Shown: positions 8,899-17,471 of the stretch, piece by piece
Layout of the letters: every line of letters begins with the position of its first letter
Numbering within the stretch: position 1 is the stretch's first letter
Source: Paenibacillus sp. G2S3
GTDB lineage: Bacteria; Bacillota; Bacilli; Paenibacillales; Paenibacillaceae
NCBI RefSeq assembly: GCF_030123105.1
Contig: NZ_CP126095.1
Span: 1,550,001 to 1,614,000 of the forward strand
DNA: 64,000 nucleotides
Direction of reading: 5' to 3'
Translations under genes and position numbers: made by a program
The notes under the pieces: model-generated
The model's input: only the letters and a program-made list of their open reading frames with translations
Databases searched by the model: none
Told to the model about the DNA's origin: nothing

Positions 8899-9258
8899 AT
8901 GTCATACACAATTAAGTACAACCAAAATGAGAACCATATCGATGTAGTATCTATTGATTTTTCAGCTGAAGATGTTCCAGGATACCTGAAAGATTTTGAA
9001 AATATCATGAAGCTTGTTAAACCTAAATTTACAGGAACAACTGATGTAACTGAATCTAAAAGTGTACTTACTCCTGAGGTTGCAGCTATGCTAGCCCCTA
9101 CTGGTGCGATGGCGAGTGAAGCTGGTCAAGCAGGATGGGCTTATGTAACTAAAAATCCAATTTGGAAGATGCAATTGAAACGGATTTTTGGTAGAGATTT
9201 TGCAGATGCTTACGATACCTACGAAGAAGCTAGAACATACCTAAAAAGCTTGCAATAA
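8899..9258 (+). CDS. Hypothetical 119-residue protein, STAS/SpoIIAA-like pattern
   Basis: A soluble 119-residue protein with strong AGGAGG ribosome site. The tail (AYVTKNPIWKMQLKRIFGR, then FADAYDTYEEARTYLKSL) resembles the end of SpoIIAA-like/SEC14-like proteins, where a strand, a helix and a final EA-x-x-YL helix occur in this order. I would not assign a function beyond that. It is flanked by hairpins on both sides and is monocistronic. Confidence 0.7.
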   Translation: MSYTIKYNQNENHIDVVSIDFSAEDVPGYLKDFENIMKLVKPKFTGTTDVTESKSVLTPEVAAMLAPTGAMASEAGQAGWAYVTKNPIWKMQLKRIFGRDFADAYDTYEEARTYLKSLQ

Positions 9259-9276
9259 TCTAATAGTACAGTTAGC

Positions 9277-9309
9277 AAAAAGTGCGGAGAATTTTCTCCG
9301 CACTTTTTT
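9277..9309. terminator. Strong bidirectional terminator
   Basis: AAAGTGCGGAGAA/TTCTCCGCACTTTT with flanking A and T runs. It serves the hypothetical gene and the convergent nrdF. Confidence 0.9.
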
Positions 9310-9322
9310 GTTCTATCTATTT

Positions 9323-10282
9323 TTAAAATTGAAAATCTTCATCTTTCAAAGGCTCCACGTTAAGCGCCCGGACGTATCCGTTACCTTTTTTCGAGAAGAA
9401 ATCATGCTGCTTGGTGTGGGTACTGATGCCATTCTGAACAATCGGATTGATCTCTTCCTCGTCGAAGAGCGGATCATGACCCAGATTCATCATGGCTTTG
9501 TTAGCATTGTATCTAAGGAAGGTCTTGACCTCGTCAACCAGTCCGATGGGAGCATAGATCTGCTCGGTATAACGTTCTTCATTCTCATGCAGCAGTCTGA
9601 GGAGGTCTACTAACTTCTGGTGAAGCTCGCGTTGTTCGTCTTCTGGGAGCACGTCAAAGATCTCCTGCGCCAGTACACCGACATAGACGCCATGGATGCT
9701 CTCATCACGCAGAATAAGGTCGATGATCTCACCGCTGCATGTCATTTTGCCTTGGCCAGCTAGATAAAGCGGGTAGAAGAAGCCACTGTAGAACAAGTAG
9801 CTTTCGAGCAGCACTGAGGCTGCCATGGCAAGGTACAGATCTTTGGGTGAATCTATTTTTTTGTAATATTGTGATATGGTCTCTGCCTTGAACTGCAGAT
9901 AAGGGTTCTCTTCAACCCAGCGGAACACACTGTCAATCTCCTCCGTGGAGGACAAAGTGGTGAAAATGCTACTGTACGATTTGGCGTGGATCTGTTCCAT
10001 CATGCCCATAAAGCCAAGTACAGCCTTGCGCTGAAGACCTTCGACATGCTCCATAATCTGCGGCATACCTACTCCGCCTTGAATCGTATCCAGCAGCGTG
10101 AGTCCGCCGAGTACCTTCATATAGGAGTCCTTTTCTTGCTCACTGAGCGTGAGCCAGGACATTTTATCATCGGATAATGGGATTTCATCGTCCGTCCAGA
10201 ATTGCATAATGTTCTGATTCCAGAACATCAATGAGAAATCGTCGTCAGGACGGTTCCAGTTAACGGCTTGGATAGCGGTCAT
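9323..10282 (-). CDS. nrdF: Class Ib ribonucleoside-diphosphate reductase, beta subunit
   Basis: The small subunit, which houses the dimetal centre and tyrosyl radical. The 319-residue product shows the metal ligands in order: Asp in LLDTIQ, Glu and His in MMEQIHAKSY, Glu in LLESYLFYSGF, and Glu/His in RDESIHGVY. The Tyr in HAKSYSSIF is the expected radical site. It lies 39 bases downstream of nrdE and closes the nrdI-nrdE-nrdF operon. Class Ib assignment follows from the presence of nrdI and the short NrdE. The terminator lies directly after it. Confidence 0.95.
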   Translation of the reverse strand: MTAIQAVNWNRPDDDFSLMFWNQNIMQFWTDDEIPLSDDKMSWLTLSEQEKDSYMKVLGGLTLLDTIQGGVGMPQIMEHVEGLQRKAVLGFMGMMEQIHAKSYSSIFTTLSSTEEIDSVFRWVEENPYLQFKAETISQYYKKIDSPKDLYLAMAASVLLESYLFYSGFFYPLYLAGQGKMTCSGEIIDLILRDESIHGVYVGVLAQEIFDVLPEDEQRELHQKLVDLLRLLHENEERYTEQIYAPIGLVDEVKTFLRYNANKAMMNLGHDPLFDEEEINPIVQNGISTHTKQHDFFSKKGNGYVRALNVEPLKDEDFQF

Positions 10283-10321
10283 AATATGGCAATCTCCTTT
10301 TCTGCGGCTATAGCCTTCCAG

Positions 10322-12406
10322 TTAGATCGAGCAGGTGAGGCATTCCTCAACGGACAGCTTTTTGGTCCGGGTGTAATACAGCGACTTCAGGCCTTTATGC
10401 GCCGCGTACAGATAGGAGCGGGCCAGTTCTCTGGTTGAGACATCGCTGTTCACATGCAGAACGGTCGAGATGCCCTGATCGATATGGGGCTGAATTTCCG
10501 CGATCAAATCTATCACCTTGAACTGATCCATTTGGTAAGCCGATTTATAGAAAAATACATTGTCCGGACGCAGGTACGGCATCGGATAGTAAGTCGTTGA
10601 ATTGGCATAAGTCCGTGTTTCAATCTGCTCTACAATAGGCATAACGCTTGAAGTAGCATTTTGAATATAGGAAATGCTGGCTGTTGGCGCAATTGCCAAA
10701 CGGTAAGCATGGTAGAGGCCATTTGCTTTTACTGCATCCCGCAGTTGTTCCCAGTCTGCTGGGGATGGGATGAAAATATCTCCGAACAGCTCTTGTACCC
10801 TTGGCGTTACAGGGCGGTAATCCGTAGTCAGGTAACGCTCAAAATAAGCTCCTGTAGCATAATCAGAAGCCTCAAATCCATGGAAAGACCGGCCGGTTGC
10901 AGCAGCGATCTCCATGCTTTTCTCCAGTGAATGGTAGTTCATGGTCATGAAGAAGGTCCGGGCAAAATCGCGAGCCTGTTCGCTCTCATAAGCGATCTTG
11001 TTCTTGGCCAGATAGCCGTGCAGATTCATGACGCCGAGACCGACGGAGTGCATCTCTTTGTTAGCTTTGGCTACGCCTGGGGCATTAGAGATGCTGGTCA
11101 TATCGCTGACTGCAGTCAAGGCGATCATGCCTTCATGTACCGATTCACGGATTTTGCCATGCTCCATCACGTTGACAATGTTCAAGGAAGCCAGATTGCA
11201 GCTTACATCACGGCGGATGGTATCTTCCTGTCCGTAGTCAGCAATTTCTGAGGTTTCCTGCAGCTGGAAGATTTCCGTGCAGAGGTTGGACATTTTGATC
11301 TGTCCAACGTTTTTCAGGGCATGGGCCGCATTAGCGTTGCTCTTGTTCATAATATATGGATAGCCAGATTCCAACTGGATCATGGCAATTTTGGTTAGCA
11401 TATCCCGCGCGCTCATGGCCTTTTTCTTTTTGACACGTGGATCAGCTAGCAGCTTATCGTACATATCATCCAAATCCATGTCATCAAGATGCGTGCCGTA
11501 GGCCTTGTACACACTGTAAGGGGCAAATACATAGAGTGGTTCATTGTCCTTCGCCAGCTTATAGAAGCGATTCGGAATGATCAGGCCGATGGAAAGGGTT
11601 TTGAGTCTTGTTTTTTCATCGGCGTTGATCTTCTTACTGTCGAGAAATTCAAGAACATCCCAGCCAAAAATATTGTAGTAGGCGGCTCCAGAACCTTTAC
11701 GTTGACCCATCTGGTCAGCATAGGAGAAGCCGTCCTCCATCAGCTTGAGCACAGGTATAATGCCCTTAGCCGCATCCTCGACACCCTTGATTGTCTCTCC
11801 GCGGGAACGGAGCTTGGACAGGTTGACAGCCACGCCGCCGCCAATCTTCGATAGCTGCATGCAGGTATTGAGCACATAGTTGATCGAATTAAGCGAGTCG
11901 TCCATTTCGATAAGGAAGCAGGAGACAAGCTCACCGCGACGGCTCTTGCCGGCATTTAAGAAGGTAGGAGTCGCTGGCTGCAGGCGCTGCTCCATCATCG
12001 AACGGGCAAGCATGCCCGCAGTAGCGGCGTTCCCGCGTCCAAGATGAAGGGCAACTGCCGCCACACGGTCCGGGTAATGCTCTAGGTACTGCTTGCGGTC
12101 ATTGGTTTTTACAGCGTAATCCGTGTAGAACTTCGAAGCTGCCATATAGGATGGAAAACTGAAGTTATAAGAATGGGTAATTTGGTAGACTTCTTCAATC
12201 TCTGCCAAGCTGTACTGCTCATAAAAATTTTCGTAGAAATCCTGTTCAATCATATAATCAACCTTGGCTTTTGTATTCGCAAAAACCAAGCTTCGCCGTT
12301 CTACATCCCGCATAAATTCGGCTACTGCCTCAAGGTCTTTATCCAATTGAAAAAAACCACTTTCGTCTCTCTTCATCAACATGTTGTTTAATTCAATATG
12401 CCGCAA
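10322..12406 (-). CDS. nrdE: Class Ib ribonucleoside-diphosphate reductase, alpha subunit
   Basis: The catalytic subunit that reduces NDPs to dNDPs. At 694 residues it lacks the ATP-cone allosteric domain, as expected for NrdE. The redox Cys pair is in LVSCFLIE and VSCNLAS, the NLCTE segment carries the radical Cys and Glu, the radical-path Tyr pair is in SLYYTRT, and the C-terminal CLTCSI is the shuttle dithiol. It starts at TTG 12406 with a perfect GGAGGTGA 6 bases upstream. It overlaps nrdI by 14 bases. No nrdH glutaredoxin is present here. Confidence 0.96.
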   Translation of the reverse strand: MRHIELNNMLMKRDESGFFQLDKDLEAVAEFMRDVERRSLVFANTKAKVDYMIEQDFYENFYEQYSLAEIEEVYQITHSYNFSFPSYMAASKFYTDYAVKTNDRKQYLEHYPDRVAAVALHLGRGNAATAGMLARSMMEQRLQPATPTFLNAGKSRRGELVSCFLIEMDDSLNSINYVLNTCMQLSKIGGGVAVNLSKLRSRGETIKGVEDAAKGIIPVLKLMEDGFSYADQMGQRKGSGAAYYNIFGWDVLEFLDSKKINADEKTRLKTLSIGLIIPNRFYKLAKDNEPLYVFAPYSVYKAYGTHLDDMDLDDMYDKLLADPRVKKKKAMSARDMLTKIAMIQLESGYPYIMNKSNANAAHALKNVGQIKMSNLCTEIFQLQETSEIADYGQEDTIRRDVSCNLASLNIVNVMEHGKIRESVHEGMIALTAVSDMTSISNAPGVAKANKEMHSVGLGVMNLHGYLAKNKIAYESEQARDFARTFFMTMNYHSLEKSMEIAAATGRSFHGFEASDYATGAYFERYLTTDYRPVTPRVQELFGDIFIPSPADWEQLRDAVKANGLYHAYRLAIAPTASISYIQNATSSVMPIVEQIETRTYANSTTYYPMPYLRPDNVFFYKSAYQMDQFKVIDLIAEIQPHIDQGISTVLHVNSDVSTRELARSYLYAAHKGLKSLYYTRTKKLSVEECLTCSI

Positions 12407-12752
12407 CTCGGCTCACCTCCTGTTTAATTCGTTCCACATCACCAAATGTGCCCGATAGCTCAAATTTACCGATAACTGGTACATTGTACCGATCTGCAAT
12501 CAAGTCTGCGCTATGCGCGAACAGCTCGCCCCAGTTCTTGTTGCCGCTGGCGGCGATGCCTTTCAAATTGGAATTATTGTTCTTCAAGAAAGTAGACACC
12601 TTCTCTGGAATCTGTCCAAAGCCGGTGGTATATGTAATAAGCACATAGGGCTCATCAATGGTCATATGCTCTTCAATCTGCACAGCTGGCAGCTTAAGCT
12701 TACCAATGAAGCGTTTGACGTTTCCCGTTTTCGAATCGTATGCGACTAGCAT
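12393..12752 (-). CDS. nrdI: NrdI flavodoxin-like protein
   Basis: A 119-residue flavodoxin-like protein that supplies oxidant for assembling the Mn2-tyrosyl cofactor of NrdF. The N-terminal YDSKTGNVKRF is the FMN phosphate loop and ITYTTGFGQIPEKV is the second FMN-contact loop. It is the first gene of the operon, preceded by two NrdR boxes, and overlaps nrdE by 14 bases. Confidence 0.94.
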   Translation of the reverse strand: MLVAYDSKTGNVKRFIGKLKLPAVQIEEHMTIDEPYVLITYTTGFGQIPEKVSTFLKNNNSNLKGIAASGNKNWGELFAHSADLIADRYNVPVIGKFELSGTFGDVERIKQEVSRVAAY

Positions 12753-12824
12753 GGAGTCTCTCCCCCTGTATATATTAATGTAAAGATTGAATAGATAAGC
12801 TATAAATCCTGGAAAATCATGTGC

Positions 12825-12871
12825 ATACTATATTTAGTGTGCGTTGTTTATTTTAATTACTATATGTTGAA
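12825..12871 (-). promoter_or_regulatory. Tandem NrdR boxes controlling nrdIEF
   Basis: Two NrdR-like boxes: ATACTATATTTAGTGT (12825-12840) and ATTACTATATGTTGAA (12856-12871). Their centres are 31 bp apart, which is the spacing NrdR needs to bind on one DNA face. They lie 73-119 bp upstream of the nrdI start. Repression by ATP/dATP-bound NrdR is expected from the family. Confidence 0.8.
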
Positions 12872-12893
12872 AAGTCAACATAAAAAGTGCTTC

Positions 12894-13103
12894 CTAACAA
12901 GTTGGAAATTGGTCTAGTAATCGCTCTATTAAAGTGTTAATATCCCGAAAATACGCAGGATATTGCAGTTTTCTAAGGCTGCTGTACTGTATTTCGTGCC
13001 GGATCTTGCTGCATCTTTTTTTATCATGACAAACTAGCGTCACTCCGTCGTGCAGAACTGTAATAAGAGTAAGATTACCTGTATTCACTACATGTTCAGG
13101 CAT
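12894..13103 (-). CDS. Possible small hypothetical protein
   Basis: A 69-residue frame beginning MPEHVVNTGNLTLITVLHDG and ending QFPTC. It has a plausible mix of hydrophobic strands and charged helices but no recognised family and no good ribosome site. It sits in the gap between nrdI and sigK. It may be a relic rather than a gene. Confidence 0.28.
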   Translation of the reverse strand: MPEHVVNTGNLTLITVLHDGVTLVCHDKKRCSKIRHEIQYSSLRKLQYPAYFRDINTLIERLLDQFPTC

Positions 13104-13408
13104 GTGGAATTTAAGTTTATTAGAGGGGGAACGAGACCAACAAAGGAGGAGATATATCACGGGCAAGAAATATGTTTCTGATATTAGAGAATCTTTGCAA
13201 CTTGTTGCATGTGAAAGTACATGGGCTTAATTGGGCAGCAGATGGATGAGATCATTAATGAAGCTAAAGCGGAGAGACTTAGGCATGGGCTGTACAATTT
13301 CCCCCGTACATGCACTTCTAGGCATCTACCCACATACAATAAGATGACCATGAACCCGTAAGGCTAACAGATCGGTTTCATTGTACAAGTGCGGGAGGTG
13401 TCGCCAAG
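13104..13408. other. Leader region of sigK
   Basis: It holds a 46-codon frame at 13221-13361 (starts MGLIGQQMDEIINEAKAERL) of unknown value. It also holds a SigE/SigK-like -10 element and the GGGAGGTG ribosome site of sigK. Confidence 0.4.
13333..13341 (+). promoter_or_regulatory. SigE/SigK-like -10 element upstream of sigK
   Basis: CATACAATA matches the SigE -10 (CATACAnT) and the SigK -10 (CATAnnnTA). It lies about 70 bases upstream of the sigK start. In Bacillus, sigK is transcribed by SigE and then by SigK. I do not see a clear -35, so this is tentative. Confidence 0.4.
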
Positions 13409-14110
13409 TTGCCTGGATTCTTAAGTACGATCGCGTTGCTAATCAAAGAACTGACGTTGCTGGTATCCTACGTAAGGAACAACGCATTTCCACAGCCGCT
13501 CTCGGAGCAGGAGGAAAGCAAATACTTAGGCATGATGGCTGAAGGGGATGCAAAAGCCCGGAATTTGCTTATCGAGCACAATTTGAGACTTGTCGCCCAT
13601 ATAGTAAAAAAATTCGATAATACTGGGGAAGACATGGAGGATCTGATCTCCATCGGAACTATTGGTCTGATCAAAGCTATTGAAAGCTACCGCCCGAACA
13701 AAGGGACAAAGCTAGCCACTTTTGCTGCCCGATGTATCGAAAACGAAATTCTGATGCACTTAAGATCTTTGAAGAAAACACGGAAAGACGTATCTCTGCA
13801 CGATCCAATTGGGACAGACAAGGAAGGAAATGAAATCACGCTGATCGATATCCTTGGTTCGGAAGCGGATGATGTTATTAAAGAAGTGGATTTGAAGATC
13901 GAGAAGAGTAAGATTTATCGTAATCTTGATATTCTGGATGACCGAGAGAAAGAAGTTGTGGTGGGTAGGTTTGGGCTGGATACAGGTGGAGAAGAGAGGA
14001 CGCAGCGGGAGATTGCCAAGGAGTTGGGGATCTCGCGGAGTTATGTTTCGCGGATAGAGAAGAGGGCGCTCATGAAGTTGTATCATGAGTTTTATAAGGC
14101 GAAGCGGTAA
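13409..14110 (+). CDS. sigK: RNA polymerase sporulation sigma factor SigK
   Basis: The late mother-cell sigma factor, 233 residues, in one uninterrupted frame. A hydrophobic pro-sequence-like N-terminus ([26 protein letters not shown]) precedes region 2 ([22 protein letters not shown]) and region 4 ([20 protein letters not shown]). The N-terminal segment is removed by SpoIVFB in Bacillus. It starts at TTG 13409 behind GGGAGGTG. There is no skin-type interruption. A near-identical but 5'-truncated copy lies at 26.7 kb and a shorter relic at 34.5 kb. Confidence 0.95.
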   Translation: MPGFLSTIALLIKELTLLVSYVRNNAFPQPLSEQEESKYLGMMAEGDAKARNLLIEHNLRLVAHIVKKFDNTGEDMEDLISIGTIGLIKAIESYRPNKGTKLATFAARCIENEILMHLRSLKKTRKDVSLHDPIGTDKEGNEITLIDILGSEADDVIKEVDLKIEKSKIYRNLDILDDREKEVVVGRFGLDTGGEERTQREIAKELGISRSYVSRIEKRALMKLYHEFYKAKR

Positions 14111-14156
14111 GACTGATGACAATTACACAGTAATAATCCATTAATAATAAAACTTG

Positions 14157-14190
14157 AAAAGCGACTTGTCTAAGGATGAGTCGTTTTTTG
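14157..14190 (+). terminator. sigK terminator, member of a dispersed hairpin family
   Basis: AAAAGCGACTTGTC/GATGAGTCGTTTTTT hairpin with T-run. Related hairpins occur at 27254, 31718, 49890 and 52921. Confidence 0.75.
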
Positions 14191-14207
14191 TGTAGATAGG
14201 GTTCACC

Positions 14208-14342
14208 CTACTTATGATACGGTTCACCGTAACATCTATAGAGCGAAATACAGGTAATTCTCATACCTATACCGTTTACAATTCCTCTTTCTGTAAATTG
14301 CCTAATAGCATCACTAGCATATGATCCTTCAATATCAGAATA
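14208..14342 (-). pseudogene. SLH-domain fragment
   Basis: Minus-strand translation gives YSDIEGSYASDAIRQFTERG followed by IVNG, the hallmark of an S-layer-homology repeat. The frame then runs to a stop with no further SLH sequence. There is no start or signal peptide, so this is a short relic of a surface protein. Its 3' end shares about 30 bases with DNA at about 22645. Confidence 0.6.
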
Positions 14343-14373
14343 ACTGACTGTTATATCCTGTTGAAACAGTCAC

Positions 14374-14478
14374 TCATAAGTATATTTCTTCTTGATTGAT
14401 AGGCATTTTGCTCTCAATCCACCAAGTTACTAAACTAAGCACGGCTCCGATGTACGCCTCTATTTTAATTTGCTGTAC
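14374..14478 (-). pseudogene. TetR-family C-terminal fragment
   Basis: Just after the diguanylate cyclase stop, the minus strand encodes IKIEAYIGAVLSLVTWWIES then KMPINQEEIYL and a stop. This resembles the end of TetR C-terminal domains (GALLGLIxWWLENxxPxSPEEM). The upstream part of the gene is absent, apparently replaced by the cyclase gene's end. Confidence 0.5.
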
Positions 14479-16043
14479 TATTCCACATATTCGTACTTTT
14501 CATTAAAAACCCGCACTTGATTTCGACCAGCTCTTTTGGCAGCATAAAGTGCTTCATCAGCTTTATGAAGAAGTTGATGGATTGTTTCCTCCACAGCTCC
14601 TGTCGTTACGGATACCCCAAAACTAGAGGTAATCGTTACCAATTTTTCATTTTCAACTAGAGGCTTCTGTTCAATGCAAAATCTAAGGTAATTAGCGAAG
14701 TTTTCCCCTTCCGCTAGTGTATAACCAGGTAAAGCGAGTACAAATTCTTCACCACCATATCTAGCAAATAGTATATGTTCTCCCATCTCAGCCTTACATA
14801 TTTGAGCCACATGTACTAGCATTTGATCTCCGGTTTGATGCCCATAAGTGTCGTTCACTTTTTTGAAAAAATCAATATCAAATAGAATAATCACAAAGGA
14901 TGATAATTCACCCTTTGCTTTCATTAAGCTTTGCTCACTTTTCTGGAAAAAGGCACGACGATTGTATATTTGTGTAAGATCATCATAATAGGCTTGATGC
15001 TCTAACTTTTGTTGTAATGTATGTAGCTCTGTTATATCCGTAAATATAATTAGTAAGCCAGAGTTATTATTAGATTGTTGAAGCATAGAAATACGTAGCT
15101 GATATATATAATTACCTTGATGAATCGTAACATTCAATTTATCTGAGATCGTATCTAATTGAACAGGGAATGATTGATCCGTTAGCATATACCAAACTTG
15201 ATCAAATGGCTGCCCTAACGTTGATCGATCCAATTCACTAAACATACTTTTACAAGCTTGATTATATTCGATTAATTGATAGGTATCATTAAGTACAATG
15301 ACACCATCGTTCATACTATTAAAGATCGTTTCCTTCGCAATTGGCATTATTGATAACATTCGAGAGGAGGTAATAGACCAAAGGTACAAAACAGAAGAAA
15401 ACCAAATAACCATGGGTACAGGATCGATACCATCGGGTGTCACTCCTATGAATAATAAAAATGCAGTCATTATTGGAAGCAATTGACCGCAGATGAGGGC
15501 AAATAATTGAGATCGATATACACTAACGGTTTCCTTCCAGCGTGAAAGCAGCAATAAGAGCGCAGCTAACATACAACAGAAAATGTAAATATTATGTACG
15601 GCAAACCATGCCCCATACTCAATCTCACTATATGGAGCCCCAAGCACCGAATGGATATCATATATTCTATAGTAAAAATGATGGGATTCATTAGTTACAT
15701 TGATGAGAAAAGTAATACAAGGCATTGTAAGTAGCGCGATTATTCTTTTTCTCGTTATTTTATAACCCAAATATTGCATGACAAACATTAATCCTAACGG
15801 AGGGAAAAATGGCATCCCTGCATACTGTACAATATTCCAAAATCTAAGCTGTTCTAACGAAGTCGATGTTAAGCTAAAGGCATAACCAAAGCAATAAATC
15901 ATTGAAGTTAATGTATTCCACATGAACAAATTAGCGATATTTGTATAATAATGTCTCCTCCAATAAGTAAAGACAAGTATAGACAAATTCAGAACAGCCG
16001 AAGTACAAACTAATGTTATATATGCTGCTAGCTTCGAATCCAA
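14478..16043 (-). CDS. Membrane diguanylate cyclase (7TM-PAS-GGDEF)
   Basis: A 521-residue signalling protein. Residues 1-~215 form seven hydrophobic helices of the histidine-kinase N-terminal 7TM type. A PAS-like domain (~225-330, MNDGVIVLNDTYQLIEYNQA) follows, then a GGDEF domain (~345-515). The active-site loop reads YGGEEF, the substrate region DIDFFKKVNDTYGHQTGD is intact, and no RxxD inhibitory site stands directly before it. It should make cyclic di-GMP in response to a membrane or extracellular signal. It has no operon partner. Confidence 0.9.
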   Translation of the reverse strand: MDSKLAAYITLVCTSAVLNLSILVFTYWRRHYYTNIANLFMWNTLTSMIYCFGYAFSLTSTSLEQLRFWNIVQYAGMPFFPPLGLMFVMQYLGYKITRKRIIALLTMPCITFLINVTNESHHFYYRIYDIHSVLGAPYSEIEYGAWFAVHNIYIFCCMLAALLLLLSRWKETVSVYRSQLFALICGQLLPIMTAFLLFIGVTPDGIDPVPMVIWFSSVLYLWSITSSRMLSIMPIAKETIFNSMNDGVIVLNDTYQLIEYNQACKSMFSELDRSTLGQPFDQVWYMLTDQSFPVQLDTISDKLNVTIHQGNYIYQLRISMLQQSNNNSGLLIIFTDITELHTLQQKLEHQAYYDDLTQIYNRRAFFQKSEQSLMKAKGELSSFVIILFDIDFFKKVNDTYGHQTGDQMLVHVAQICKAEMGEHILFARYGGEEFVLALPGYTLAEGENFANYLRFCIEQKPLVENEKLVTITSSFGVSVTTGAVEETIHQLLHKADEALYAAKRAGRNQVRVFNEKYEYVE

Positions 16044-16452
16044 TAGGTATACCCACTTTCATACAATACATATATTTACGTTAACAGGATTAATATAAGA
16101 TGTTGATTTGTTCCTTGAACCATTTACAGGATTCCGTCCACATCACTATTATGTCTGTACTACCCACATCGTATTGATTATTGCTTCATGAAATAGATTG
16201 TTTTTAACTTAGCATGACACTCATGACAGTAGCAACACATTTAGCCAATCAGTAATGCTATGATTACTATTTCGTCTATACCGATCACCAAATAGTTAGT
16301 ACAACATTACGTAATTCATCACTTCCATTGCATTGCAAACAAGTACCCATCGATTGGATGGGTACTTGTTTTTATTTCTAATTATAAAGGCTTCCCCATG
16401 TACGACATAAGTCAACTAAATCCATTTAGAATTTTGTAAGGCGCTTGCAGAT
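16044..16452. other. Intergenic region between diguanylate cyclase and GH43
   Basis: AT-rich 409-base gap. Apart from the terminator at 16340 and the presumed promoter of the cyclase I see nothing definable. Confidence 0.35.
16340..16377. terminator. Strong hairpin terminator downstream of GH43 operon
   Basis: CAAGTACCCATC pairs perfectly with GATGGGTACTTG across a 5-base loop. T-rich tracts lie on the plus side and a weaker one on the minus side. Confidence 0.8.
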
Positions 16453-17442
16453 CTATTCGTATTGTACAGAACGTGCAAGTGCCGCAACAGAGCCGCGAAA
16501 ATCAGGTCTGCCGTCATCCGTCCACAACAGCTCCGCTACAAATGTATGGCGATTCGGATCGTATAGCGGATCTCCTACAATATGCTTATACGTTCTTGCG
16601 TGGAACACAAACAGCGTCTTCTCGCCAGTCTCTGACACCGTGAAACTATTATGACCAGGACCATACATCGAGATGCTCTCATCAGTCGTGAGAACCGGTA
16701 CTTTCGACTTGCGCCATGAGGCAGCATCGAGCAAATCCGAGTCCGCATCGGCTTCAAGCAAGCCCATGCAATAATTGAAATCAGTAGCGCTAGCAGAGTA
16801 AGTGAGGAATACCCGATTATCTTTGCGAACAAATGCCGCGCCTTCGTTCACTTTATACCCGATGATCTCCCAGTCATATTCGGGCATCGTAATCATCGTT
16901 TGCGCCCCAATCAACGTCCACGGATTGCTCATTTTAGATATGTAGAGATTAGAGTTGCCTTCGATTTCCGGATCCTTTTGTGCCCATACGTAATAGAGGC
17001 TACCATTGTGCTCAAAGGTAGTGGCATCGAGGGAGAAGCTTTCCCACGCGGTACGAACCTGTCCTCTTTCCGTCCAGCTGCCTTCGAGCGGATTTGCATT
17101 TTCATTCTCCAGTACATACATCCGATGGTCGAACAAGCCTTCTGTCGTTTCCGACGTATGCGCGGCAGCGAAATATACGTACCATTTTCCATCAATAAAA
17201 TGCAGCTCTGGCGCCCAAATATTGGCACTAAGAATGCCAGTCTCTCTCTTTCTCCAGATCACTACAGGAGCTGATGTAATAAGCCCTTCAAGGTCCTGTG
17301 CCCTACGGATCTCAATCCGATTATACTCTGGAACCGAGGCCACGAAATAATAATAACCATCTGAATGTCGGCATATAAAAGGATCAGCTCGTTGCTCGAT
17401 CAATGGTTTAATGACGCGTAACTCCTCTTGTTGGACTCCCAT
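16453..17442 (-). CDS. Glycoside hydrolase family 43 (arabinosidase-like)
   Basis: A 329-residue five-bladed beta-propeller hydrolase without signal peptide, so cytosolic. The three GH43 acidic residues are visible: Asp in QRADPFICRH near residue 20, Asp in SLDATTFEH near 140, and Glu in GYKVNEGAAF near 200. It ends a four-gene operon with a sugar-binding protein and two permeases, 29 bases downstream of the second permease gene. With the AraR-type regulator next door, the likely substrate is an imported arabino- or arabinoxylo-oligosaccharide. The exact subfamily is unclear. Confidence 0.88.
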   Translation of the reverse strand: MGVQQEELRVIKPLIEQRADPFICRHSDGYYYFVASVPEYNRIEIRRAQDLEGLITSAPVVIWRKRETGILSANIWAPELHFIDGKWYVYFAAAHTSETTEGLFDHRMYVLENENANPLEGSWTERGQVRTAWESFSLDATTFEHNGSLYYVWAQKDPEIEGNSNLYISKMSNPWTLIGAQTMITMPEYDWEIIGYKVNEGAAFVRKDNRVFLTYSASATDFNYCMGLLEADADSDLLDAASWRKSKVPVLTTDESISMYGPGHNSFTVSETGEKTLFVFHARTYKHIVGDPLYDPNRHTFVAELLWTDDGRPDFRGSVAALARSVQYE

Positions 17443-17471
17443 CTTATCACCTATTTCATAAGTAATAGATA

